Source: CALCCV01 sp964388665 (GTDB lineage Bacteria; Bdellovibrionota; Bdellovibrionia; Bdellovibrionales; Bdellovibrionaceae). Taken from it: a DNA stretch of 64,000 nt. Below, piece after piece: positions 7,693 to 16,562 of the stretch. The DNA lies in assembly GCA_964388665.1 (NCBI GenBank), contig CAYMBJ010000009.1, positions 1 to 64,000 of the forward strand, in the 5' to 3' direction. The notes under the pieces were generated by a model. It worked only from the letters and a program-made list of their open reading frames with translations, had not been told where the DNA came from and did not search any database. Position 1 is the stretch's first letter, and each line of letters starts with the position of its first letter. Position numbers and translations under genes: made by a program.

Positions 7693-9498
7693 CTATTTGG
7701 TCAGAGGTCTGATATTGCCATTAAATAGCGTGTAGGTCATCATTGGGCGCTGCAGAGTTCGGCTAGGTCCCATTTGCATGAGTCCGACGGATCCTTGGAG
7801 ATCCTTTACTGTTCGCAACTTATCAGAAAGAGACTTGCGTGAGCGAGCGCCTTGAGACTCGATCGCCTCGGCCAAAAGCAGGCCTGCATCATAGGCTTGA
7901 GCCTCAATGATCGTAGGCTCCTCGCCATAGATTTGTCTAAATTCCTTGGCAAACTTTGACTGGGCCAAATCCTCACGAGGAGAGTCTACGAAGAGAATTG
8001 AATCTTTAAAGTTTCCAGCTCGTCGGCTGAGATCTGAATTGTTCCACAAGTTGGTACCAAGAAGTTTTACGTTCCTCACTCCTGCAAGTGACAAGAAAGC
8101 AGCAATCTGCCCCATGGCTTTGGTGCTATCAGGCACAAAAATCGCATCAAAGTCTTGAATAGCATCCAAAACATCTTCTTCTGTATGCTCACGGGTCTTC
8201 TTCTTTTCTTTTTTCTGCTTCTCTTCTATTTCTTTGGAGCGATACTTATATTCCTCCATGCGAGCCTCGATATAAAACTTTCCCACCAGACGTTGAGCTA
8301 CGTAGCGAAAATCTGTTTGCCGAGGATCGTAGGTCTGCACAGAGGTAATTGCTCCACCCCGGCCCATGACTTCGTCCCAAAAGGCATTAGCGAACTCAAC
8401 TCCATAGGGATCGTTTGGATAGACAATTGCAAATTTTCGCATACCGCTGGCAAATGCAGTCCGGACCAATTGCCGCACCTGCAGCTCTGTTGAAATAGAA
8501 TTTGCAAACACATAAGGTCCGACCTCTGTCACTGAAGACTTTTGCGAGAGAGTGATCGAAGGAATTCCCAAGCTATTGGCCTTGGTCGCCACCACTGGCG
8601 CAGTTCGACTCAGTAGACTGCCGACGATGCCTATCACTTTGTCTTGCACCAAAAGTTTCTGTACACCATTGGCGGCAAGCTCTGCATTGCCCTCACTGTC
8701 AACAACACTCAATTGAAATTTTGCCTTAGGTTGGTGAAGACCCAAGCCCATTTGCAATCCACGTAGGGCCTTTTGGCCGATACTGCCATTTCTACCACTC
8801 AGTGGCAAAATCGTACCGACAGAATAAGGATCCACTTCTTCAATGGCTTTCAGTTGATCCAAATAGGGCTTAGCTTGCGAGGCCAAATCGCTTTCAGGCA
8901 CCAGTGACATAACTCCAGAAAAATACTTTTGAGCAGAATCAAAATCTCGGCGCTCAAACGCCTTTTCACCCAAAATAAATCGAGCAAAGGCCCTGATGTT
9001 GCCAAAATCAGAATCACCAGCAACCTCCTCAAGCTCTTTGTAAGAAAGCTTTTGAGAAGTGAGATTCATCGCACGAGCGATCATTTCTTGTTTTTTTTGC
9101 TCTGAATTCTGCAAATCGGCCAAATTCAAATGCAAGAGAATGATCTTAATCCAGTCGCCGTCTCTTTCTGCCTGAAGCATTTCGTTATATATCTCTTGCG
9201 ATTCGGACTGCTGCTCAGTTTGTGGCGGCGGCGGTGGCAAGAGGGATGGACCTCCGTCTTGAGTCTGTGATTCTGGACCAGCTATCTGAGCACCGCCTTG
9301 AGACACAGGCGCGGTTGCAGATCGTTTGCTTCGAGAGGTGCAACCTAAGAACCCCATCAGAAGAGTTAAAATTACTGCAATATGGGCAATATTTGAGAAA
9401 TGCTTCAAGATCGTTGAAAAGTAAAATGCCGCGAACTTTATATCTTTACGCAAATTTCCCTCGCAGAAAAAAATCGATGTCCCCAAAAAATCATCCAA
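7693..9498 (-). CDS. LpoA/LppC-like lipoprotein with a periplasmic-binding-protein fold
   Basis: A lipoprotein of up to 601 aa. After a hydrophobic segment and the lipobox FLGC come a Pro/Gln-rich stretch, a helical TPR-like region (about 105-215) and a type I periplasmic-binding-protein-like domain beginning VGTILPLSGRNG near residue 227. This order matches LpoA/LppC (activators of penicillin-binding proteins) and also resembles branched-chain amino acid receptors. A Lys/Glu-rich insert (about 420-445) interrupts the binding domain. It probably sits in the outer membrane facing the periplasm and influences peptidoglycan synthesis. The start is uncertain: the first ATG gives an over-long signal sequence and a downstream TTG is possible. 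Confidence 0.75.
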   Translation of the reverse strand: MDDFLGTSIFFCEGNLRKDIKFAAFYFSTILKHFSNIAHIAVILTLLMGFLGCTSRSKRSATAPVSQGGAQIAGPESQTQDGGPSLLPPPPPQTEQQSESQEIYNEMLQAERDGDWIKIILLHLNLADLQNSEQKKQEMIARAMNLTSQKLSYKELEEVAGDSDFGNIRAFARFILGEKAFERRDFDSAQKYFSGVMSLVPESDLASQAKPYLDQLKAIEEVDPYSVGTILPLSGRNGSIGQKALRGLQMGLGLHQPKAKFQLSVVDSEGNAELAANGVQKLLVQDKVIGIVGSLLSRTAPVVATKANSLGIPSITLSQKSSVTEVGPYVFANSISTELQVRQLVRTAFASGMRKFAIVYPNDPYGVEFANAFWDEVMGRGGAITSVQTYDPRQTDFRYVAQRLVGKFYIEARMEEYKYRSKEIEEKQKKEKKKTREHTEEDVLDAIQDFDAIFVPDSTKAMGQIAAFLSLAGVRNVKLLGTNLWNNSDLSRRAGNFKDSILFVDSPREDLAQSKFAKEFRQIYGEEPTIIEAQAYDAGLLLAEAIESQGARSRKSLSDKLRTVKDLQGSVGLMQMGPSRTLQRPMMTYTLFNGNIRPLTK

Positions 9499-9548
9499 TG
9501 GGTTGCTTGTCTACCAAGTTCATCTTTTTACATTGAAAGACCACTGGC

Positions 9549-10586
9549 TTATTTTCTGTTTTTCACCATCTGTGAAACTTTATCACGATAAGCTTTAACT
9601 AGGGGAGTGTCTTCTTTATTTTTCGCAAGTTCTTCAACAAGCTCCTTTTGCTTTCCCGACACATGGGAAGGCGTGTCTACGAGCACACGCACCAGCATAT
9701 CACCAGACACACCTGAAGTGCCTACTTTTGGAAAACCTTTGGCTCGCAAGCGAAATGTCTGCCCAGAATGTGTACCTGCCGGAACACGGATCAGGGCTTT
9801 TCCAGTTAAGGTGGGCACTTCAATGCTAGTGCCAAGAATGGCATCAGTGAAAGAGATCGGCAGATCCATAAGCAGATCATCCTCTTCACGCTTAAACAAA
9901 GGGTGATCTTGAATTTGTATAAGTACAAACAGGTCACCAGCGATGCCGCCTCCCAAAGGAGTGTCACCTTCTCCTGCTAATTTTAATTTTTGACCATTCT
10001 TGACGCCAGCAGGAATATTTACAGAAAGTTTTGCGGTCTCATCCTTGCCATCGCGCTGACGAATGAAAGAAATGACCTTCTCCGTGCCAAGGGCGACATC
10101 TTCTAGAGGAATTGACAGAGTGTAACGCAAATCACTGCCGCGGCTGCGCTGTCGAGCGCCTCCTCGAGCCGCGCCGGGCCCGCCCCGTGCTCCAGATCTC
10201 TGGCCAAAAATATCGCCAAACACATCACCAAAAATATCTTGAAGAGGATCTCCACCCTGACCAAAGTTGGCTCTTCCGCCATATCCTTCGCGAGAAAAAC
10301 CACCACCAAAGCCGCCTGGGCCACCAAAGCCGCCTTGCTGAGAAAAACCCCCAAAGCCTCCCTGCGCCCCAGCGTGTCCAAACTGATCATACATCTTCCG
10401 CTTTTCTGCGTCGCTCAAGACTTCATAAGCTTCGGAGAGTTCTTTAAATTTGTCTTCGGCCTTTTTATCATCTGGATTTTTATCCGGATGCCATTTCATC
10501 GCGAGCTTGCGATAGGCCTTCTTGATCTCATCTTCAGATGCTTTTCTCTCAACACCTAAAACAGAATAATAATCTTTTTTAGACAA
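9549..10586 (-). CDS. DnaJ-family co-chaperone without zinc finger (CbpA-like)
   Basis: A 345-aa J-domain protein. The J domain (residues 1-70, with the HPD tripeptide in KWHPDKNP) stimulates the ATPase of DnaK. A long Gly/Phe-rich linker (about 70-140, many GGFGG units) follows, then the two beta-barrel substrate-binding domains. The four CxxCxGxG repeats of true DnaJ are absent, so it is a type II J protein like CbpA. I chose the TTG start: it directly precedes SKKDYYSVLG and has GAGGGGTGAGG upstream, whose bases also encode the end of grpE. It is 7 bases from grpE and surely cotranscribed with it. Confidence 0.9.
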   Translation of the reverse strand: MSKKDYYSVLGVERKASEDEIKKAYRKLAMKWHPDKNPDDKKAEDKFKELSEAYEVLSDAEKRKMYDQFGHAGAQGGFGGFSQQGGFGGPGGFGGGFSREGYGGRANFGQGGDPLQDIFGDVFGDIFGQRSGARGGPGAARGGARQRSRGSDLRYTLSIPLEDVALGTEKVISFIRQRDGKDETAKLSVNIPAGVKNGQKLKLAGEGDTPLGGGIAGDLFVLIQIQDHPLFKREEDDLLMDLPISFTDAILGTSIEVPTLTGKALIRVPAGTHSGQTFRLRAKGFPKVGTSGVSGDMLVRVLVDTPSHVSGKQKELVEELAKNKEDTPLVKAYRDKVSQMVKNRK

Positions 10587-10593
10587 TGAAACC

Positions 10594-11196
10594 TCACCCC
10601 TCTTTGGCAACAACGACTTGAGCCGGGCGAATCACCCGATCATGAAGTTTGTAGGCACGCTGATGCACACGCAATATGTGTCCAGGTGGAATCTCTTTTG
10701 ACGGCTCAGCGCCAACTGCCTCATGAACGCTAGGGTCAAAGGCCCCTTGTGCCGGAACTTCAACAACGTCATTCTTTGCCAATACATTTTTCAATTCACT
10801 GGCCGTCATTTCAACCCCTTGAGCAAAGGTCTTGTAGTTTTCTGCAGTGATTTTAACTTGCATCGCTCTTTCGAAGTTATCAATGACCGAAAGCAAATCT
10901 CGGACTAAACTCTCAGCGCCAAACTTTCGCGCTTCTGCACGATCTTTAGCGGCATGCCTTCTGTAGGTGTCAAATTCCGCTTTCAAATAGAGCAATTCAT
11001 TTTTATATTTTTCCGCTTCCTCTTTGGCCTTTTCCAATTCAGTATTTCCCGCTTGGTCAGCCTTACCATTCAGATCGGCAATATCAGCCATTGCCGCATT
11101 CATGTCTTCACTCTTGGAATCACTCTTGGCACCTTTGGCATCCTTAGTTGATTCATTCACTCTATCAGCATCGTGAGAGTTTGACTTGTCACTCAC
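10594..11196 (-). CDS. grpE: Nucleotide exchange factor GrpE
   Basis: A 200-aa GrpE, the cytoplasmic factor that releases ADP from DnaK and resets the chaperone cycle. The first 60 residues are acidic and disordered, followed by a long helix (about 55-100, YKNELLYLKAEFDTYRRHAAKD) and the beta-wing domain ending with typical sequence (HEAVG and VIRPAQVVVA). The length is normal. The start is preceded by GAGGAGGAAGAG. It is followed by the J-protein gene; dnaK is not in the window. An AT-rich tandem repeat precedes the gene. Confidence 0.95.
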   Translation of the reverse strand: MSDKSNSHDADRVNESTKDAKGAKSDSKSEDMNAAMADIADLNGKADQAGNTELEKAKEEAEKYKNELLYLKAEFDTYRRHAAKDRAEARKFGAESLVRDLLSVIDNFERAMQVKITAENYKTFAQGVEMTASELKNVLAKNDVVEVPAQGAFDPSVHEAVGAEPSKEIPPGHILRVHQRAYKLHDRVIRPAQVVVAKEG

Positions 11197-11235
11197 TCTT
11201 CCTCCTCTGTTCTCATTTTCGCTTATTCACTTTTC

Positions 11236-11268
11236 ATTATGCATAATTCATAATTCATAATCATAATT
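11236..11268. repeat. CATAATT tandem repeat with adjoining palindrome
   Basis: On the plus strand CATAATT is repeated in tandem about four times (11242-11268, one copy lacking the final T), and the first copy overlaps the 12-bp palindrome ATTATGCATAAT (11236-11247). The array covers the hemW stop codon and the region ahead of grpE. It could act as an AT-rich promoter element or vary in copy number. Confidence 0.5.
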
Positions 11269-12430
11269 CAGTAATCGCTATCTCATCATTCAAAAATGTC
11301 AGCTCTTCAAAAACTCGATTGCTCAGCAGTATTCCTGCGCGGCTCAAGACTGCTCTGCCTTGGTCTTGAACAATAAGCTGACGCTCTTGCAAAAGACTGA
11401 GGCGTGATTGCACAGAGTCAAGCTCGTCCTGACCAAATTTTTCTAGCACTTTAGTCAGCTCAAGACCAGAGGACTTTCGCAATGAGATCATGCAAAAGTC
11501 CGTCAAACTCTGCGCTTTGGAAAGCTTTTCCAGTTGTCCCTCAGGAGGCTCCAACCCCTTCTCTATCTGCTCTGTGTAAACCTGCATATTTTTTGGATTC
11601 CAAAATCGGCGCCCCCAAGCCTCCAAACCAGGACCCGGAAGATAGGAGTGGCTCGACAGCCCAACACCCCAGTACCCATCATCGTTCCAATAGAGCATGT
11701 TGTGGCGGCTCTCAAAACCGGGCCTGGCATAATTGGAGATCTCGTATTGCGCATAACCGTATTGCGTTAGTTTTTCGTGAATAAGCTCAAACATTTCAAC
11801 CTGCAGGCTTTCGGAGAGGGCAAATTGAGTCAGGGGATGCGATTCGGGCACCGTCAAACAGTAGGGGCTGACATGATGAGGGCAAATCTCCAAAACCTTA
11901 TTCAGATCGCGCTCCAAGTCTGCCAAGGTTTGCTGTGGTAGAGCAAAAAGCAAATCAAAAGAAAAATTAATCTTATATTTGCTAATAAGAGCCAGCGTCT
12001 CGACGGTGTCACGACTGGAGTGCTGCCTTTGCACGGCCTTCAGTTTGCTGTCATCAAAAGTCTGCGCTCCTACACTGAATCGATTCACACCAATGGCGAG
12101 GTATTCTTCAATTTTTTGTTCAGTCAAGGTTGCTGGATTGATCTCTATGGTGATTTCGGTCTGCGAAGTCCTGTCAAAACCGAGCGCTCTCAACTGCTCA
12201 ATGACGCTCCCTAACAGCTCTGGTTCCACCAAACTTGGCGTGCCACCGCCAAAATAAATCGTATCCAATCTTTGTTTAGGAAAATATCTTTGCCTTAGGA
12301 CTATCTCTTCCTTCAAAATTGAGATGTACTGTTGCGGAGCCAAAGTTGTCCCCACTACATAGGTGGCGAAATCGCAATAACTGCAGCGCTGCAAACAATA
12401 GGGGATATGAACATAGACACCAAAAGCCAT
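11261..12430 (-). CDS. hemW: HemW-like radical SAM protein (heme chaperone)
   Basis: A 389-aa member of the HemN/HemW radical SAM family. Near the N-terminus HIPYCLQRCSYCDF supplies the CxxxCxxC cluster ligands (Cys12, 16 and 19), followed by IYFGGGTPS and the HemW-type barrel and C-terminal domain. HemW proteins, formerly called oxygen-independent coproporphyrinogen oxidase, deliver heme rather than making it. The ATG used here follows AGGA; a start nine codons upstream would overlap the divergent M16 gene. Its stop lies in the CATAATT repeat ahead of grpE. It may be the first gene of a hemW-grpE-dnaJ unit. Confidence 0.88.
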   Translation of the reverse strand: MAFGVYVHIPYCLQRCSYCDFATYVVGTTLAPQQYISILKEEIVLRQRYFPKQRLDTIYFGGGTPSLVEPELLGSVIEQLRALGFDRTSQTEITIEINPATLTEQKIEEYLAIGVNRFSVGAQTFDDSKLKAVQRQHSSRDTVETLALISKYKINFSFDLLFALPQQTLADLERDLNKVLEICPHHVSPYCLTVPESHPLTQFALSESLQVEMFELIHEKLTQYGYAQYEISNYARPGFESRHNMLYWNDDGYWGVGLSSHSYLPGPGLEAWGRRFWNPKNMQVYTEQIEKGLEPPEGQLEKLSKAQSLTDFCMISLRKSSGLELTKVLEKFGQDELDSVQSRLSLLQERQLIVQDQGRAVLSRAGILLSNRVFEELTFLNDEIAITEL

Positions 12431-12444
12431 GGAGGCATTCCTAA

Positions 12445-15087
12445 ATGAAGACAGCAAAATTTCAACTGAAAAATGGAATGGATGTATTGATTATCGAAAG
12501 CCAAAAATCTCCTGTGGTCTCCGTGCAGATGTGGGTGAAAAACGGCAGCGCTGACGAAACCAAGGGCGAAGAGGGCCTGTCTCACTTTGTAGAGCATTTG
12601 GTGTTTAAAGGCTCCAAAAAGTACGGTCCTGGTGAGATCGCCAATGTCGTAGAGGCTCATGGCGGCGAATTGAATGCCTACACCTCCTTTGATCAGACTG
12701 TTTTTTATGTGACCATGGCCAAGCAAAACAAGGCTCTCGCACTGGATGTGGTCTCGCAAATGATGGGTTATCCAAAATTTGATGACACCGAAGTCAATTC
12801 TGAGCGTGATGTGGTGATTGAAGAGATCAAACGCGGGCTAGATTCACCCTTCCGCACAGCCTCGCAACTCCTGTTTGAATCTGCCTACAAGGCCCATCCC
12901 TATCGTATCCCGGTCATTGGTTACGACAAAAACATTCGCAAAACGCCGGTGAAAAAGATCAAAGAATTCTATGCTAAGCGCTACTCACCCAAAAACATGT
13001 TTTTGATTGTTGCTGGAGACGTGAATGCCAAAGAAATTAAAGGCGAGATATCCAAGGCCTTCGCCGCGATCCCCCAGACCAAAATCTCTGTGGTTCGACG
13101 CAAGAAAGAACCAAAACAGCTAAAACCCGTGCTGAAGACTCTCGAAAACGAGTTTCAACAATCCATCCTTTATCTTGCGTTTCGCACACCCCAAATCAAA
13201 CACAAAGACATGCCCGCACTCGAATTGCTCTCGATGTGCCTCGGGCAAGGGGACAGCTCGCGGCTCACGATGAAAATGAGAGTGGAAAAGGCCATCGTCA
13301 ATGGCGTCGGCTGTTCACTTTTTGCCCAGCAGGACTCTGGCTTGTTTATAATTTCTGCACAACTCGACAAGATCAATTTAGAAACAGCCCTGAGCGAACT
13401 CTCTCGTGAACTCAAGAGAACCAAGACAGAGCTCTTTGACGAGCACGAAATCAATCGCGCCAAGCTTGCCTTTTCAATTGACGAATTTTACACCTCCGAG
13501 ACTGTCGATGGCTTGGCTCGCAGAGCCGGCAGCTTGCAGTTTTATATGGATGACTACAAATACTTTGAAAAGCACATTAAACTCATTGCCAAACTAAAAG
13601 CTCCAGACTTGCAGGCCGTTGCCAAAAAATATTTAAAACAAGAAAATCTGGTGGCATCCCTCATGACCAATGAGAAAAAGTCTATCGCAGATGCCCAGCT
13701 AAAGCGCTTTCTCAAAGACTTCTCGAAAGTAGAAAAGACTGCTCCTGCAAAAAAAGGTGCGACAAAGAAAGCCAAGCGTCCCAAAGAGCGCGCCATTAGC
13801 TTTTCAAAACTCAAACCGCATTTGATCACAGAGAGCCTCAATGTTCACCGCGAGAGCATTGCGGGTCTACCAGTGTTTTTTGTGCCGCTACGGGGCCTGC
13901 CAACTGTAAGTTTGCGTTGGGGGTTCTTAGGTGGACTGCGGGTGGAAACTGAAAAAACTGTTGGCGTTTCCGAATTGTTTTCTCGCGTATGGGTTGCCGA
14001 TACCGATAAATTTACCGAAAGCCAGCTATTGAGCCATCTGGACAAACACAATATTAGTCTTTCAGCATTTGCGGGCCGCAACTCTATTGGACTATCGATG
14101 GACTATTTGTCGCCTTTTAGTGATGCGGCTCTAGAGGCCTTTGAGTCTGTCCTTCTCAAGCCTCACCTCACGCCCGAAGTGACCGAGAGGGAAAAAGGAA
14201 TTCAGCTAAATCAGATCAAGTCCCAGGTCGACAACCCCTCCACTCAGTGCTTTATACAATTTCATGAAATGATCTTTAAAAATTCGCCACTGCAGTGGAA
14301 TCCTATCGGAAACGCAAAAACCCTCGCAGCGGTCGATAGTAAGAGTTTGCATGATTACCACAAGTCCTGGATCACCAAGAATAACTCTGTGGCAGTGATC
14401 GTTGGCGATTTTGATCAAGCCATGATGAAGGAAAAATTTGAACATTTGATTCATCATTTGCCCCATAACCAATTGAAGATCGACACAAAACCACCAGAAC
14501 CCCTCATCATGAATGCAACCGGATATATTGAAGCAAAAAAGGAGCAGTCTCACGTGATCCTGGCCCACCGTGGCCTGACGCTCAATGATCCGCGCCGTTT
14601 TGCTCTTAAAATTATGACCTCTATTCTTTCCGGTCAGGGTGGACGACTGTTTATCGAATTGCGCGATAAAAATTCGCTGGCCTATTCCGTCAGCCCAGTG
14701 AAACTCGATGGCATTGAAACCGGTTACTATGGCGCCTATATAGGCTGCTCTCCAGAAAAAGTATCCAAGGCCATTTCTATGTTGCGACAAGAGCATCAAA
14801 AGCTGGTCGACACCAAAGTTCCCGAATTGGAATTGAAGCGAGCAAAGGAGTATTTGGTGGGCCGGCAGGCCATTGAGCTCCAGCGAAAGTCATCGATTGC
14901 GGGTGGAATTCTATTTGAAGAGATATATGGAAACTCATATCAGCAGCTTTTTGATCTAAAGGACAGCTTAGAAAAGGTTACGGCCAAGGACATTCAAGAG
15001 CTGGCGCACTTTATCTTTTCACAACCTGAGGTCATCAGTGTTGTGGGTCCACAGAATCCATTTAAGGAGCAGAGTCGCGCGATGTAG
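12445..15087 (+). CDS. M16-family (pitrilysin-like) zinc peptidase, two tandem halves
   Basis: An 880-aa protein made of two M16 units. The first has the inverted zinc motif HFVEH (His47, Glu50, His51) and a distal Glu near 126-127 in VIEEIKRG. The second (from about 455) lacks HxxEH but has GQGGRLFIELRDKNSLAYSV near 730-750, the Arg/Tyr pair of the non-catalytic half. This is the normal pairing in which one half cuts and the other shapes the chamber. A Lys-rich linker (about 430-450) joins them. No signal peptide is evident, so it may act in the cytoplasm, although relatives are periplasmic. It diverges from hemW with 14 bases between start codons. Confidence 0.92.
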   Translation: MKTAKFQLKNGMDVLIIESQKSPVVSVQMWVKNGSADETKGEEGLSHFVEHLVFKGSKKYGPGEIANVVEAHGGELNAYTSFDQTVFYVTMAKQNKALALDVVSQMMGYPKFDDTEVNSERDVVIEEIKRGLDSPFRTASQLLFESAYKAHPYRIPVIGYDKNIRKTPVKKIKEFYAKRYSPKNMFLIVAGDVNAKEIKGEISKAFAAIPQTKISVVRRKKEPKQLKPVLKTLENEFQQSILYLAFRTPQIKHKDMPALELLSMCLGQGDSSRLTMKMRVEKAIVNGVGCSLFAQQDSGLFIISAQLDKINLETALSELSRELKRTKTELFDEHEINRAKLAFSIDEFYTSETVDGLARRAGSLQFYMDDYKYFEKHIKLIAKLKAPDLQAVAKKYLKQENLVASLMTNEKKSIADAQLKRFLKDFSKVEKTAPAKKGATKKAKRPKERAISFSKLKPHLITESLNVHRESIAGLPVFFVPLRGLPTVSLRWGFLGGLRVETEKTVGVSELFSRVWVADTDKFTESQLLSHLDKHNISLSAFAGRNSIGLSMDYLSPFSDAALEAFESVLLKPHLTPEVTEREKGIQLNQIKSQVDNPSTQCFIQFHEMIFKNSPLQWNPIGNAKTLAAVDSKSLHDYHKSWITKNNSVAVIVGDFDQAMMKEKFEHLIHHLPHNQLKIDTKPPEPLIMNATGYIEAKKEQSHVILAHRGLTLNDPRRFALKIMTSILSGQGGRLFIELRDKNSLAYSVSPVKLDGIETGYYGAYIGCSPEKVSKAISMLRQEHQKLVDTKVPELELKRAKEYLVGRQAIELQRKSSIAGGILFEEIYGNSYQQLFDLKDSLEKVTAKDIQELAHFIFSQPEVISVVGPQNPFKEQSRAM

Positions 15088-15122
15088 AATTGCGCGCTTT
15101 GCAACTTCACAAAAAAATGCAG

Positions 15123-15180
15123 AACGTTTCAATACGAAACGTTTCACGGCGCAATGTTGCGACCACCTCTACTATGGTCG
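15123..15180. other. Three consecutive inverted repeats in an intergenic gap
   Basis: The gap between the M16 gene and the next gene (15088-15383) contains three dyads in a row: AACGTTTC/GAAACGTT at 15123-15143 (the second arm is part of the palindrome GAAACGTTTC), CGCAA/TTGCG at 15150-15161, and CGACCA/TGGTCG at 15160-15180. No T-run follows closely. They may be a structured 3' end, an RNA, or protein-binding sites. Apart from this I see no gene in the gap. Confidence 0.5.
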
Positions 15181-15383
15181 CCAGTACCAAAATCATATCT
15201 TATAGCAGTGATATACGTTTTCTAATGTCACTCGACTTTTTGGCTAGATTCGGAGCTAATTTACTAATTTTTCAGGGCAATACTGCCGATCTAAATGCTA
15301 TAATTTAAGCATATGCCCTACTTGAGCTGTCTGGCTTTAGAACTGGGGCGGTGATTACTAACAGTGAGGATCTGTAAAGCTTT

Positions 15384-16001
15384 ATGTCAGGCACTTTTAT
15401 TGTAGACTCAAAAAGTTTTTTTACTGAGCTCTTAGACAAAGGGTTTTCGAAACGCAAGGTCTCAGCCAATCCCGCGGTGAAAATCTATATGGCCGACCTA
15501 CTGTCCTATTATCTCGATGCGAAAAATCTTTTTGATTACGAGAACAAAGAAGACAGTGGTCAACGTCCGCTGAAGACTTTGGCTGAAATCTATTTGACTG
15601 CCAATCAATCTGAGCCCGCAAAAAAGGCGGACATGTTAAAGCGCATGGCCGATCGCTGCCTTTACATGACAGGATTCTTTGGCGACTCCTTTCAAAGAAA
15701 GATCATTGATGTTGATTACTATTGCAGCATGGGCGAAACCGCGTACGCGGACCTTGCTAGCACCACTCGCGAGGATTTTCTCGCCTCCACCTACAGCACT
15801 TTTTCAAAGCGCTTTGTGGAGTTTGTTGATGTACTGACTTTTGTCGCGCAGGACACAGCCTTTGGCACCAATCGCGATGTCCTTCGCCTCTATGAACGGT
15901 ACCTAAAGACTGGGTCCGTGTTGGCGCGGGAGCAGCTCATCAATCTTGGCGTCATCACCTTTCAGAAAGATGGAACATCAGGCACGGGCTACAAGAGTTA
16001 G
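15384..16001 (+). CDS. Unknown protein, helical
   Basis: A 205-aa soluble protein that I do not recognise. It has no signal peptide or membrane segment and looks mostly helical, with aromatic-rich stretches such as YMADLLSYYLDAKNLFDY (residues 35-52) and CLYMTGFFGDSFQRK (about 92-106), and two cysteines. It lies upstream of the Tat genes on the same strand, 75 bases away. The codon usage and composition look like the neighbours, so it is probably a real resident gene. Function is open. Confidence 0.7.
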   Translation: MSGTFIVDSKSFFTELLDKGFSKRKVSANPAVKIYMADLLSYYLDAKNLFDYENKEDSGQRPLKTLAEIYLTANQSEPAKKADMLKRMADRCLYMTGFFGDSFQRKIIDVDYYCSMGETAYADLASTTREDFLASTYSTFSKRFVEFVDVLTFVAQDTAFGTNRDVLRLYERYLKTGSVLAREQLINLGVITFQKDGTSGTGYKS

Positions 16002-16076
16002 TTTGATTGGCGACTCAACTGCTTGGTTTCTGATTTGCTTCGTGACTGTGCGCTTGAGCTAATATAGCATCAAAGA

Positions 16077-16562
16077 ATGTTAGGTCTTGGATGGTCGGAA
16101 ACAGTCGTCATACTGATTTTGGGATTGATTGTGATTGGTCCTAAGCAACTTCCCGAAGTGGCAAAGAGCATTGCCAAATTTATTAATGAACTCAAGCGCA
16201 CCACCAATAGCATTAAAAATGAATTTTCTGATGTGGGCATGAATGATCTCTTCAAAGACAATCCTATGGACCCGCCATCGCAACCCCATCAACAGCTTCA
16301 ACATGATGAGCACGCCATTGAGCATCACGATCATGATCATGATCACCATTTTGATGACAGCGATGATTTCCACCATAGCCATCATCACGACGATCCTCAT
16401 CAAGACGGGGATCAATTGGCCTTTGATATAAGTGAGACGAATGAAGACCATAGCACAGTGGTGACTGAACAGACTGCTGAAAATGTCACTGATCATTCGC
16501 CCTTGGTCACACCCGAAGACAGCAGCGATGGCACTCCAGAAAAAAAGAAGTACAATGGCTGA
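16077..16562 (+). CDS. TatA/TatB-like Sec-independent translocase subunit with His-rich tail
   Basis: A 161-aa protein. Residues 1-50 are the TatA/B module: one membrane helix with a polar Glu at position 8, the hinge IGPKQLPEVA, then an amphipathic helix. With TatC it forms the translocase for folded twin-arginine substrates. The polar residue and long tail make TatB more likely than TatA. The tail (about 70-118) is extraordinarily rich in His and Asp (for example HHDHDHDHHFDD), followed by an acidic end. Such a segment could bind metal ions. The gene overlaps tatC by 8 bases, so the two are translated together. Confidence 0.85.
   Translation: MLGLGWSETVVILILGLIVIGPKQLPEVAKSIAKFINELKRTTNSIKNEFSDVGMNDLFKDNPMDPPSQPHQQLQHDEHAIEHHDHDHDHHFDDSDDFHHSHHHDDPHQDGDQLAFDISETNEDHSTVVTEQTAENVTDHSPLVTPEDSSDGTPEKKKYNG

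Noticed and set aside
15090..15308. 72-residue frame beginning with TTG after the M16 gene
   Set aside because: It runs through the inverted-repeat cluster, has no ribosome binding site and no protein-like pattern, so it is treated as noncoding.
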